In this document: in pieces, positions 1-10,543 of the stretch
Layout: the number at the start of each line of letters is the position of its first letter
Numbering within the stretch: position 1 is the stretch's first letter
DNA from: Temnopleurus reevesii
Lineage: Eukaryota > Echinodermata > Echinoidea > Temnopleuroida > Temnopleuridae
DNA length: 64,000 nucleotides
NCBI GenBank assembly: GCA_036244855.1
Contig: BQKZ01000272.1
Location: forward strand, 110,998-174,997
Direction: 5' to 3'
The notes under the pieces: generated by a model
Database searches by the model: none
What the model saw: only the letters and a program-made list of their open reading frames with translations
Told to the model about the DNA's origin: nothing
Position numbers and translations under genes: made by a program

Positions 1-504
1 GTGCAGAGCATGATACAGGGCATGCGCTGTGAGACTACATCACACACATACAGCATTGCTCTAGCACGAGACACACAATGAGACACACAGTGTATACCCT
101 GTATCACTCTCTGTGTTTGTGCACAACGAAACCAAAGGGTCTGTTCTTGCAGACTAGGTGGAATGAGTGTGAAGAGCAGAGCTTTAGGTCTGGGCTTGTT
201 CCCACACAGCTAAGATGAGCATCACATAGAGATTAGGCTGATAATGAGAATAGCTTCAGATAGTTCTATAGGAATGCAAAGGGCTTTTCACACCCCAAAG
301 TTAATAGATCAAACTTTCTCCCTGGACGGATTTTATACTCACATATAAGTTTCATCATGACATATAAATAGGAGGAGTCACTTATGGTAAACTGTGAGAA
401 ACCTCAAATTTGAGTCCATGCAGATAAATGCAAGCTTCCAAAATCTAAAAATTAAGAGAATATGTTTTTATTAAAGAAATAATTGACCATCCATTGCAGA
501 TTGC
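1..504. other. Non-coding flank, no gene seen
   Basis: The first 230 bases are richer in G+C and in CA/TG steps than the AT-rich sequence after them. I tried all frames and splice patterns: one minus-strand frame stays open for about 40 codons, without a convincing acceptor or donor. It could hold an untranslated exon, but nothing decides that. Confidence 0.3.
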
Positions 505-590
505 TGTTTGTTGTGGAAGCTCTGTGGTTGCCCACTTCATACTCTTGCCTTTCAACTAGAGAATCAAGGTTCAAGTCCAACCTTTTCCTN
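505..590 (+). repeat. tRNA-derived SINE, head fragment
   Basis: A tRNA-like promoter is visible: an A-box-like stretch near 518-532 and a B box GGTTCAAGTCC at 568-578, joined by a segment (CTTGCCTTTCAACTAGAG) nearly identical to the SINE at 926-1061. The body after the B box is not recognisable and a single N lies at 590, so this is a truncated or diverged copy. It is not a functional tRNA gene: no cloverleaf forms. Confidence 0.6.
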
Positions 591-925
591 ACTCTTCGTT
601 TCACACGATTTATTTTTCTCAGACTGCATACTCACGAACAAAGTAGAATGTGTTACTGTGCAATTAACTTATGCATTCCAATATCCCTTTTCATACGTCA
701 TCATGATGTATCGAAATGGGCATTCATTGCTAAAGTTCACAAACCAGTCATATAGGCCTACACTTGATACATAAATCGAGTTGGAGGGATTCATGACCTT
801 TGAGAGGATCACAGAGTTCATTAACCTTTCATGAAGATAAGGTAAATTATAGGGACTCATTAGATTAAAAACAAATACATGTACAAAGTGTCTTGTTTGC
901 ACCCTATAAATCTCATTCCCTATCT

Positions 926-1061
926 CGCCTTTCAACTAGAGGGTCGTAGGTTTGAATCCTACCCATGGCGTCAATTTCCTTCAGCAAGAAATTCATCCGC
1001 ATTGTGCTGCACTCAACCCAGGACCGGTGAATGGTTATATGAGTGGCAGGAATTCCTTTAA
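926..1061 (+). repeat. tRNA-derived SINE
   Basis: A B box (GGTTTGAATCCT, 949-960) follows the same CTTTCAACTAGAGGG segment as the copy at 505. The body holds CTGCACTCAACCCAGG and a GGTGAATGG...GGCAGGAAT block that recurs in the SINE at 49650. The A-box end is degraded. The unit resembles repeats of sea urchin genomes (recall, not searched). Same orientation as the fragment 420 bp upstream. Confidence 0.7.
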
Positions 1062-2876
1062 ACATTAGTCTCCCATTCCTTTGTATTCATTCTCATAATG
1101 ATCCTCAACATAAATTTCCTCATTTTGGAAGAAGCTCCATTTAGCATGTGAACAGGGCCCAATATTCTTCCACCTGCTCCCCAGACATTCCCCCTCCCTA
1201 GATCCCTATCTCAAGAAAAATCTTCTCACAGGGATTTAGGTTTGCTCCAAACACACTCACAACCAATCAATGATAATGAGCCATCAGTAAAGGGGTGCAA
1301 ACTAATCCCCCTCTTTGCATGGATCCAGGGGAATTCCTTCAGATGAGTGAGTGGGTAAGATTCTACCCACTCTTTATCTTCTTCTGGGAGAGGAACAAAG
1401 CTGTGTTAATGAGGGTTAATTAAAAGTGTTTTTGTCTACCCAGCTGGCACCCAATCGTTTGCTGGAATGAGGAAACTTGGGTGGATTGATGGGAAAGATG
1501 AGGTGTGAAAAGAGAAAGTGATTGTGAAGTCATAAATATCAGTGAAGAGCAAAATAGAGATTGATTTTTTTCCAATGGAGAGGGGGAGGGGGCGGGGGTC
1601 AAAGACAGAGAGGATCATGGCATGAGTCATTTGCGACATGTTATATATTGAATATTTGCTGTGTAATTAAAGATCAAAATTGAATGAAAAATTGTTGTTT
1701 AAAAATATAAATTGAAAAGTAACTGGATATATAAAAGTTATGGGGTCTGTCAAGTAGACTAGTAAACCATTGGCCCAAATAACCCACAGTGAAATTAGCT
1801 TAACCCAGAGTGACCCAATGTCTATAGGCAGAACATAGCGCCATTAGGCACCCAAGGTCATTCTTATTTGCATTTAGGGGGAGTACACTGGAATACTTCA
1901 CTGGTTCTGACTTCACCCATTCTCATGTGGAACCATGGGGCAATGGACTACTAGATGTCAGCTACTGGATAACATGTCTTTTTCGTATGAGCTCTCCAAA
2001 ACAATTTGATATAACTGTAAAGGTGAAGCTGCTTTGGTGAGATTGGAGCTCATCTCTGATCATTCTGCTTGGTTATGATTCCCAGTTCTTTACAACAAAA
2101 ATTACGATTTAATACTGGTTATCCTAGAAAACAAGTGCAACCTTCAGTTCTAGACATGAACAATTTAGGGCCTATTGGAGTCTTTATAGTTTTCAATTTC
2201 TAATTGTAGAAGTTTTATTAGGAAATACACTAGCTTTTATTATACCTTGTTATAAGTTCTAGTATATGTATTGGTCAAATTCAGCAAATTGTGAATTGAA
2301 AAATAAACAGACTACAATAGGTCCTAGATTATAGTATTCCAACAGATGTACATGGTATGAATTCCTCAGCAAAATATTCTACACACATTCTATGCAAGAT
2401 TCAGAATTCCCAGATGTATTTCTGAAATCTCCTCAATTCTTCAACTACCATACTCAATGATCTGGTGCAATGTAAAAGGTAAAACAAATCTCTATAGAAG
2501 ACCAATTTACCTTTTTAAAACAATGTTATATTCCACATCAAATGCTATACTGGATGAAATACTTGACTGATAGCCAGGCCAGTGGGTACAATGAATCAGT
2601 GGTATAACTAAAAAAAAGCAAAGGGCATCAACAATTATCAGAAAGATAATGAATGACGTACATTATGACTTTGGACTGAACAAACATTGTTTTTATCTTC
2701 ATCAATGAATAAACTATAGATGATAACTGACATTATAGGAAGCAAACTTCTGTGTTTTTTTTTAGATTAAGATAATTAGTTTATAGTAATCCATCACTAT
2801 TAATAGAATCCATGAATTAATATTTGAGTTGTTCAGACATGCTGGATACAAACTACAACATTTGAATCCAGCATAT
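1062..2876. other. AT-rich non-coding stretch
   Basis: No gene is supported. A slightly C-rich patch (1130-1330), a short hairpin with 9-bp arms GAGTGGGTA/TACCCACTC near 1346-1371 and a purine-rich patch (1480-1610) are the only features. The open frames on the minus strand at 1420-1639 lack splice sites and are low complexity. Confidence 0.35.
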
Positions 2877-2880
2877 TTAA

Positions 2881-3560
2881 CCCTAATCAGGCCGAACGCG
2901 CACATTTTTTGTCACGACGTGTCATGACTTTTTTCTTTCAGGTATCGCGCAACTTTTGAGACCAAATTTGCCGCGCCCGCAAGTACCATTTTTGTGCCAC
3001 GCCCATTTGAAAAAAATTTGTCAACCCCAAAATTGCTCAAAAACGTGATTTTATGTACAAAGTCAATGCAAATTGTGTTTTCACTAAAATATCATAAAAA
3101 CTTGAATATTTTTAGTTTTAATGGCTCGAATTAATTTATTTTTGCAGCATTATGCCTCAAATAATGTCTGCAACAAATATCAGTAAAAAAACAACAAAAA
3201 TAAAAGGTAGAAAAAACAACGAAATACATAAGAAATTCGTAAAACAATGAAATACATAAGAAATTAATTTTTTTTCAACAAATTTGTGGAGTATGCTAAA
3301 AGGAATATTTTCAAAAAGAAATCAGCTCAATTGGAGATGTAATTAGTGATTAAGAGCCTAAAACTTATTTTATGCATAAATTAGCATATTTAATTATTTC
3401 AACAATTTTTTGGAAAAAGTAGCCATACATTCTGGTAGAATACACCGCAAGAATCTTACGTGCCAATTTTCGTCGCGATCGTGCGTTCTACGGCCGAGAT
3501 CTGATGGGGGGGGGGCAGAATCCACTGTGGCATTGCTCAAAACGCTCGGCCTGATTAGGG
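2881..3560. mobile_element. Non-autonomous piggyBac-type element (680 bp)
   Basis: The element starts CCCTAATCAGGCCGAACG and ends CGCTCGGCCTGATTAGGG, an inverted repeat of about 19 bp with one mismatch. Each end abuts TTAA (2877-2880 and 3561-3564). TTAA target duplication plus a terminal CCC...GGG is the signature of the piggyBac superfamily. There is no open frame that could be a transposase, so it must have been moved in trans. CpG-rich subterminal blocks (2890-3010 and 3450-3550) stand out from the AT-rich core and carry a poly-G run near 3506-3515. Confidence 0.85.
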
Positions 3561-3564
3561 TTAA

Positions 3565-4550
3565 AGCGAGATCAATCTACCACTTGTAGAGAGTTGTCAT
3601 CCCTCTAATACTTGGTTTTTTCCCCCTGAGATTTGTCAATTATAAAACCAGAAAGGTATTACAACATTGATTTCTAATTTGGACTCTAGCCATCCATTAC
3701 ATGGTTTGGTAATCCTCTATATCTAATTTGGCGAATTGCGATAAAAACATATTGACTGCTTACAAATATTTTAGTTTTAGTGATACATATATTTTAAGTC
3801 ACAAAATAAAATATGTTTATAATAGTATTTCCTGAAGCAGGTTTTAATTACAAATGGCATAATAATGATGCAATTACAAATAATCATCACAATCAATTCC
3901 TAAATGGGATAATTATGAAGCTGAAGGACATGGTAACCCACCACTGTTCCATATGAGTGGCTAGCTGACCTATCGTTTGTAAACAAAAAATGAAAGAAAT
4001 ATTTATGAAAAGAGGAAGAGAGGATGAAAGAAAGAGAAAGAGGGAATGCCAGCACAACTTTACATTTTGTCATCCAGAATCAACTATCAAACCAAACGTG
4101 ACACTCAAATCAGTATACTCTTTGAGAGCTGAGGTTTACTAACTAAAGATGAAGTTTGGTACAATTTGAATCATCTATCTCAAATGTCCCAATCTGAATT
4201 TAAGTATTCTACAAGGAAATATTGTGATGGTAATCTACAGGAGTAAAGAGATACCAAAATATTGAAATGAGATTTCTGAGACACAATCCCATTGGTGTAT
4301 TAGTCCAGCCATTCAGATAGCTTTAGAACATTTGGCCAATCACTTTAAGGTTATGCATATATTGCCTGATAATTGCTGATCAATAAATTATGGTCTGGGG
4401 GGGAGCTGTTGTACATACAGTATCAATAGATCTCTCTTCCTAATCTATGCATCTACTCTTTCTCTTCCGCCTCTCTCTCTCTCTCTTCCTTTATGTATTT
4501 GTCTCTTCATAGCCAATTCCTCATTTTTATCATGCACTAATTTCAAGTAT
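3565..4550. other. AT-rich non-coding stretch
   Basis: No coding signal on either strand. It contains a purine-rich patch at 4000-4045 and a CT microsatellite at 4470-4487. Confidence 0.35.
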
Positions 4551-4554
4551 AATG

Positions 4555-4733
4555 CATTGAAACCTTGTTATAAAGCGGTCAGATATAGCGAGATACCTGT
4601 TGTAACAAGGTGATTTTATTGGTCCAAGCTGTCTATGGTTATTTGTTTTTTTACCCTGATATATAGTGAGGACCCTGATATAACAAGGTTATTTTCATGG
4701 TCCTAAGGACCTCATTATAAAGAGGTTTCACTG
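4555..4733. mobile_element. pogo/Tigger-like miniature element
   Basis: The left end CATTGAAACCTTGTTATAAA and the right end, read inverted (CAGTGAAACCTCTTTATAA), form an inverted repeat of about 28 bp. The right end abuts TA (4734-4735); the left flank has decayed to TG. CAGTGAAACCTC...TATAA ends with a TA target are typical of the pogo/Tigger branch of Tc1/mariner. Two internal blocks (TAACAAGGTGATTTTATTGGTCC and TAACAAGGTTATTTTCATGGTCC, near 4602 and 4681) repeat each other. No coding capacity. Confidence 0.6.
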
Positions 4734-5163
4734 TATTATTCAAAGAATAAAATGTGCAATCTTCCCATTTTATCAATCTTTCCTATCTACAGATATGTCA
4801 CTTGCAGGTAAACATCCTATTCATAGCACCCTCTCCATCTTCCTCTCTGATTGCTGGGTCACAACTCCTTGTCAACAGGTTCTTTGATAACAATACAATA
4901 AGAACAAATTCATAATTCTTTCTCCAGGTTCACCATTAGCCCAGATATCCAGTGTTCATGAATGAAAGATAAGCTTGCAAGTATCATTAAAGCAAAGCTA
5001 AATCTTTGACCCTTACACACCAATCCCCTGAAACCTAAATAATGGGATAATGATGTTAGAGACTTTAAAGGCATGAATTCCAAACACATTCAATTGAAAA
5101 GTGTTCAGAAAAAAAGGATATGACACTGCTATTTCTTTCATGATATCTGAAATGCCATCTTAA

Positions 5164-5504
5164 AGGCATTGTATGATTTTTCAAAATCTATGTTAAAAAA
5201 ATCTCAAATGCCTTGTCATAAATGCTACCTAAATTTTTGATGGTGTCATGGTGAAATATTAGACTGCAAAATTAATGTTTAGTGCTCCAAAAAAGCTAGA
5301 ATTAAAGAAATGTGACCTGTATAATTATGCACATTGCGTGGGTATAAAACGTCTGTGGTAATGCCTTAGATTATCTTGATAGTGCCTATATTACTACCTT
5401 CTTTTTAGCATTCAGTGTTGTTTTTATCGATGTGAAAAATATAATATGGGTCAGACATTTTGATTTGATAATTTTTTAGATAACAAAATCATAATGAATT
5501 GTCT
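5164..5504. mobile_element. Possible TTAA-flanked miniature element
   Basis: TTAA (5160-5163) precedes AGGCATTGTATGATTTT; on the right, an inverted match (AGACAATTCATTATGATTTT) is followed by CTAA (5505-5508). Inverted similarity extends about 45 bp but is gapped and imperfect. The pattern fits an old TTAA-targeting element; chance in AT-rich DNA is not excluded. Confidence 0.35.
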
Positions 5505-5508
5505 CTAA

Positions 5509-6342
5509 GATGCTAAAATCATTGTTAATGATGATAAAAACCTGTATGATAAAAACATTTTACTTTCAGTGAACGAGAATGAAAACGTTGTAATATTCCA
5601 GGAGAAATGTACACATCACCATTAAATATTGTTGAGGAATTTCATCTATTTGTACAAAGTATAGCAGCACTAAGTTCTCTAAAGTACAAAAACACTGTTA
5701 TACTAAAAAAGAACCACTTGTCAAAATATTTGAGTATGATTACTATCGCTCAATAAAATAAATGCATTGTGTCCCGGCTTCCAACCAAGATATATTTTCA
5801 GAATTTTCATGAATATGATGAAATATAAAGCCCAACCCCTTTCTTTATGCATTTGAAAGGATAACAAGAAAGCAGGAAAAATGACGGGGAATTGGTGTTA
5901 TTTCTTCTGCATGACTTCATGATGTAATCCATTCTTCACAGCTTTCTATATTATTGACGATTACATCCAATTCTAAATTGGGTCTTTGGCTATACTCCGC
6001 TTCAATAAACATCTTATGTGAGTGCACTTTTCTTATTCATAACTTTATTCAATTTAACTCAATATCTACCGCCATATGACAACGGTATTGCATTTAAGTA
6101 AATTAAAAACTTTTAAACTGTTGCCCCAGATTTAAATATCTGCAAAGATAATACCAAACAAAATTTCTAAACATTGTTCTCCCTTTTTTGTATTTCCTTT
6201 TGAGGCATCACTAATATCTTAAATTTGTCTCATGATTATTATTGTTTTTGTTTGTGGTTATATGTGGGTTGGTCATTCACAAAAATTATGATTAATGCCA
6301 ATCTCAAGTTGAGTAATAAGGATAAACAATAGGATTACTTAC
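5509..6342. other. AT-rich non-coding stretch
   Basis: Nothing recognisable on either strand: no SINE head, terminal repeats or exon-like composition. Confidence 0.3.
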
Positions 6343-6382
6343 TCATAAGGGTGGTGTGGATTGGCCCTTCATTGTTACTCAT
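6343..6382 (-). CDS. Candidate first coding exon
   Basis: On the minus strand an ATG at 6382-6380 in a favourable context (ACC before it) opens 13 codons (MSNNEGPIHTTLM) that run into a consensus donor ATGA|gtaagt. The surrounding 90 bases are richer in G+C than their neighbours, as expected if 5' untranslated sequence lies upstream (up to about 6440). No partner exon downstream was found. Unknown function; could be coincidence. Confidence 0.18.
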
Positions 6383-7168
6383 GGTAAAGTGAGCACTCCC
6401 ACACCACAACTTGCTTTGGTTCCTCTTTTATTTCATTTGTAGATAAATGAGGAGATACATCAGTCATTTTGGATAGTAGAAGAATGGGGCAATGCTAACA
6501 AGATCCTGTTTCGTAATTGTTCATTTCATATTCCTTCAAAACTTTATACTTCTGACTCAACCTAATTTGACATACTGTTGCAACCCTTCAAATGGAATAA
6601 TGTATATCACATGACTGTAAAGATCTTCGAGAGGGAATAGTTGGAAGTATATTGCAACCTTATCAAATCCTTCCTCTGATTATATTTCATCGTCCTTTGA
6701 AGGAGGGGACGTATTTCTGATCCTGTGCCTGATAAGCAATTTAACCCTTAAAAATCAGACTTCCCATCACATACATTTTGCTTCATCTCTTTTGGGGGTA
6801 AAGATTAGTATCAATATATCAATACAGATTATATCATAATAATGTTATTGATGTGAAAGGTATAGGGTTAGATGTCTATTTTTGTTTCCAAGTGATAAGT
6901 ATCATCAATAATTACTTATCTGCTTAGAATAAAAACAAATCTTACCTCACATGTTTTATAAACAATCAATACCCTATATCAGAGATCTAAATGGATTATA
7001 TACTTGCACACCCAGGAAAACACCAAAAGATCTTTAAACTAAACACAAAATTTTTTGGCTTTGAAAAACAAAATTGTATCCTAAAATTCGTTTTTAAAAT
7101 TCTGTGAGAACACTTTGATACCATTATCTTTATTTTTTTGAATTTTAACATGAATAAGCATTTTTTAA

Positions 7169-7672
7169 AGCCCATGTATAGTTTTGGTAAAGATTAAAGA
7201 AATGTGAATTTTGGGGATATATACCATGACATATAGTTTGTATACACATTTCAAGATCATAGCATAATTTTCTACGAGCGAATTCTTTTGAAAATTTGAA
7301 TTTGACCGTTAAATCGTATTTAGCGCCATCTCTTGGTTATAACAATATTTTGCTTCATATTGGGCATATACAAAATTATTTCCAAGATTTTATTAAAGCA
7401 TGCTAAAAAGGAATACATAAAGAATAAATTCTGAAATTTTCATCCAATTCTGTTCATGAAAAGCTGTCCTTTATCAAGAAAGAAAATATTGAATTAGCGT
7501 CGGGGGCTACGAATATTTTCCACACTTTAGGTTATAACTTTTCCAAAACTTATTAATTTTTCGTACAATCTTTTGTACAACATAATCATGATATCATGTT
7601 TCTTTTTAAGTAGATTTGAAGACAAAATTTGGCGATAAAAATATTGGCTTTTACCAAAACTGTACTTGGGCT
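7169..7672. mobile_element. TTAA (or TA) miniature element, copy 1
   Basis: Ends AGCCCATGTATAGTTTTGG and, read inverted, AGCCCAAGTACAGTTTTGG form a near-perfect inverted repeat; both sides abut TTAA (7165-7168 and 7673-7676). A TA target with ends starting AAGCCCA fits equally well, so piggyBac/Kolobok or Tc1/mariner origin is unresolved. A diverged copy lies inverted at 26282-26696 and shares internal sequence such as GTTATAACCTAAA. No open frame of transposase size. Confidence 0.75.
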
Positions 7673-7926
7673 TTAATAATCAAATCCTATGATCTCAATA
7701 TAATACAGGAATACTGATCTGCATCAAATGTTGGAATAGAAGAATATGCAAACATTGAAACTAAATTTCAAAAATCCTAATTTTCTAACATGGAACTTTG
7801 AATTTCATCATCTAAATTCTTATTTTACTGGTGATCATCACAAAGTCTCATTGATAATCATTGCAGCAAACAAAATACACAACTGCTATTTCGTTGTGCA
7901 GGAGGTTTGTGAAAATAAAATATTTA

Positions 7927-8048
7927 TTATTTGTTTTTGTTCGAAAATGTTATTCTTCTCGGTTCCTTCAAAAGAAAACAAAGTTCCAAAATGGTTCTGG
8001 TGCAGTTGAGGTCTGAAAAAGACATCCCTCTAAGGCAGTGAAAAGTAC
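7927..8048 (-). CDS. Candidate terminal exon (gene C)
   Basis: The minus strand has a strong acceptor: a long pyrimidine tract ending CATCAACAG just before 8048. Two frames stay open. The frame starting after two bases runs 39 codons (THFC-like start TFHCLRG, later LELCFLLKEPRRI) to TAA at 7929-7927, and an AATAAA polyadenylation signal (7928-7923) overlaps the stop. The frame starting at the first base ends earlier, at 7970-7968. The longer frame matches the phase of the exon at 10458-10543, which is why it is preferred. No family recognised. Confidence 0.3.
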
Positions 8049-9240
8049 CTGTTGATGAAGAGGTAGAAAATAAAATACCACATCATTAGTTCTCACAATG
8101 TTCACAGGTGATTGATCAACTTATGAGCAACGACTAAAGTAAATGGAACCAAAATGAGAGACAGAACGACAGACGGATGAATGAGAGGGAGAGAGAGAGA
8201 GGAGAGGAAGCTCAATTGGTTATATTTGTGAAAATAATGCATATATGATTTATGAATAGATTTCTGTGGTTTTTGTTCCCGAGAAAATTGCTTAGAAAAT
8301 CATTGTGCGAATCGTGTTTATTGGGAGTCATTGAATCAGAATGAAATGGTGTATAGAATGGCTGAGATGAAATAACAGAATAGAACAGATCATTGGCACC
8401 CTACTTCATCATGTCATCTTAAAGGTAAAATCTACGGTTTAATATTTAATTTCAATACCAGGAAATTTGAAGGATTCTATCTAAAAATGTGTGCATAGTG
8501 ATCAAATGTTGGGATAGGTGGAGGGCTAGGAAAAGAAACAATTTATATTCATGATTGGAAGAAAAATATGTATAATAAAACAAGAAAAGTAAAGAATTAT
8601 TAATTTCTATCTCATTCAAATATATTATCTACTATGCATACAATTTGATTTTGAATGGGATCTTTTAATAATCTGATGGAAAGTATTTTCTTTTCCTAGA
8701 AATTTCATTTGGTTCGACCATACAATTACAAATTTTTCATAACCTGTTTTCAAATCACTATGTTTGTCTTGTTATCACTCACTTTTATTCATTACTATTA
8801 CTATTAGTACAAAGTACTTTTTATGATGTGACTGATGATCTATTTGTAATTATGAAAATAGTCCAGAAGTATATACAAACTTGCACTATAATCTAAATAT
8901 GATCTGTTTATTTCTCCCTCATGAAAAACCAAGGTTGAATTTTTGAACATGAACTGGTACTGCTGTTTGAAATGTCTCTTTAAATATTTTAATGCACGAA
9001 TTGTTGAATTCATTGATGAATGAAATGAAAAGACAAGCTCCGCTGATTCTAAAGTGAATAACCAGCATGAATAGAGCATGGTGACAAAATAACTGTGTGG
9101 GCCTTATTCGTTTCAACTTTTTCTAGTACAATGAAAAAAGGGAGAGAAAGAAATAATGTAATGTGATAAACTTGTGGTTTGAGATTTCGTTGGTAAGCAA
9201 GTGTTCTCTTGATATCATATACACAATAACAAAATGATGA
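8049..9240. other. AT-rich stretch with short GA tract
   Basis: No gene supported; a GA tract lies at 8185-8206. If gene C is real this is intron. The open frames on the minus strand at 8840-9116 overlap each other and have no splice context. Confidence 0.3.
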
Positions 9241-9492
9241 TCACTTTTTCAACTTTTCATGGAAGTAGTTGATGAGGTCTGATGTTTTTACAGCGTGGGC
9301 AATCTCAGTCCGTTTACTTATCACACTCCTCAACACAATTGAGCAAGAATTGACAACACTTGTGTGTTTACCAATGATAGGACGCCTCAAGATTCTGCTT
9401 TGCTTGTTAGCACCAAAAAGGGGTGGAAGGAAACGCGGAACTGAGAAAGGCTCGCTTTGATCTAGCGACCCTCTCTCTCGTATCTTTGATTG
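9241..9492 (-). CDS. Candidate terminal exon without methionine
   Basis: A minus-strand frame of 83 codons runs from 9492 to TGA at 9243-9241 and contains no ATG. Upstream lies a plausible acceptor (TTTTCCCACACTC... ending GGAGTAG at 9493). The island is richer in G+C than its surroundings and the translation is mixed and charged (for example PRFLPPLFGANK, then AVKTSDLINYFHEKLKK at the C-terminus). A frame this long is expected several times by chance in 64 kb, so composition is the main argument. Its phase does not join directly to the exon at 10458-10543. An inner donor at ATTG|gtaaac (about 9375) is an alternative end. Confidence 0.25.
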   Translation of the reverse strand, partial: QSKIRERGSLDQSEPFSVPRFLPPLFGANKQSRILRRPIIGKHTSVVNSCSIVLRSVISKRTEIAHAVKTSDLINYFHEKLKK

Positions 9493-9812
9493 CTACTCCA
9501 GAGTTTGAAGAGTGTGGGAAAAGTTGACATGATCAGGTCTGTTTGCTAGATTACATGAAGCAGTGCAAGAATGTCATCATCTATTTCAATATGCATTCCA
9601 ACACAAACATGAGAGACACCATCAAATATGAAAAGATGCATCCTGAATATTTTGAACATCAAATTTGCATTTGATAATATCAATATATCGAAAGGAAAAG
9701 TGACAATAGAAGAAAAATACTACTGATCAACCACAAATGTCTTTTTGGTTACATTACACATACATGATGTTTCTCGCTTTCACATACAGCAATACAAAAA
9801 CCCATTAATCCT

Positions 9813-10225
9813 GGGAGCATCCCATGAGTCCGACAGCTCACGAGTCCGACAGAAATGAATATAAGCCTACTACATCGACAATTTTCAAAATGAGGTTCAC
9901 CCTAGACATTTTTACTTTCACGCTCGCAAGATCGACACTGACAAATTATTTGCTTTGAGCCCGACAGCACGCAAACAGACCTACAAGACCGACTAACGTA
10001 AATATAGTGCTGTCGGACTAGTAGACCAATTTTACCTAGAGTCGGTCTCATTTGCAAAATTTATGTTCGGTCATAATCATGTGCATTTTCATAATTTTGT
10101 CGGATTAATGAGTTGTCTGACTCTAATCCGTTTTTATGTAATGTCTATTTCGTGCACCAATTATTCAAAATGTCGGCCTCGTAAGCTGTCGGACTCGTGG
10201 GCTGTCCGACTCGTCGGTAGTACCC
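9813..10225. mobile_element. Non-autonomous DNA transposon with 8-bp target duplication
   Basis: The direct repeat TTAATCCT flanks the element exactly (9805-9812 and 10226-10233). Ends GGGAGCATCCCATGAGTC and GGGTACTACCGACGAGTC (inverted) match at 18 of 25 positions. Just inside both ends, a CACGAGTCCGACAG-type motif is repeated (9823-9855 on the left; inverted at 10168-10212 on the right), with further CGACA/TGTCGG half-motifs in the middle. Subterminal repeats are common transposase-binding sites in hAT, P and Merlin elements, all of which make 8-bp duplications; GGG ends leave the superfamily open. No transposase frame. Confidence 0.75.
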
Positions 10226-10457
10226 TTAATCCTTTATCTACAATCTAGAGCGTTATTTACCCCATCCGTGCCCCCTATTTTCATTTAAGAATTATAGCGG
10301 GAATTGGGTATGTGTATAAATCTATTGAGTATGTTTACATTTGATGAGCAGAAACTAAGATATAATGTGGAAACCCTGATAGAGAAGTATTTTCTTGGTC
10401 ATACTTGATCATGATTTCAATCAGAATTCCATGGCTCTTGTAGAAGTCAATACTTAC

Positions 10458-10543
10458 ATACTGTCTGACTGACGAGTGAAGTGTTTATTATGCTTTTCTT
10501 ATTCCTCCTCCTCTCTCTTGTGTACATTTGTCTGAGTTGCTGA
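10458..10543 (-). CDS. Candidate internal exon (gene C)
   Basis: This is the best single exon by splice sites. On the minus strand an acceptor TTTTTCAAATTTCAG ends at 10544 and a donor AGTAT|gtaagtat follows 10458. Of three frames only one is open over all 86 bases: one base, 28 codons, one base. The translation is basic and helical in character (begins QQLRQMYTRERRRNKK, ends LVSQTV). The single base left at the donor joins in frame to the acceptor at 8048. No family recognised. Confidence 0.4.

Noticed and set aside
948..960. tRNA gene, from the good B box
   Set aside because: No acceptor stem or cloverleaf forms, and the sequence continues into a SINE body.
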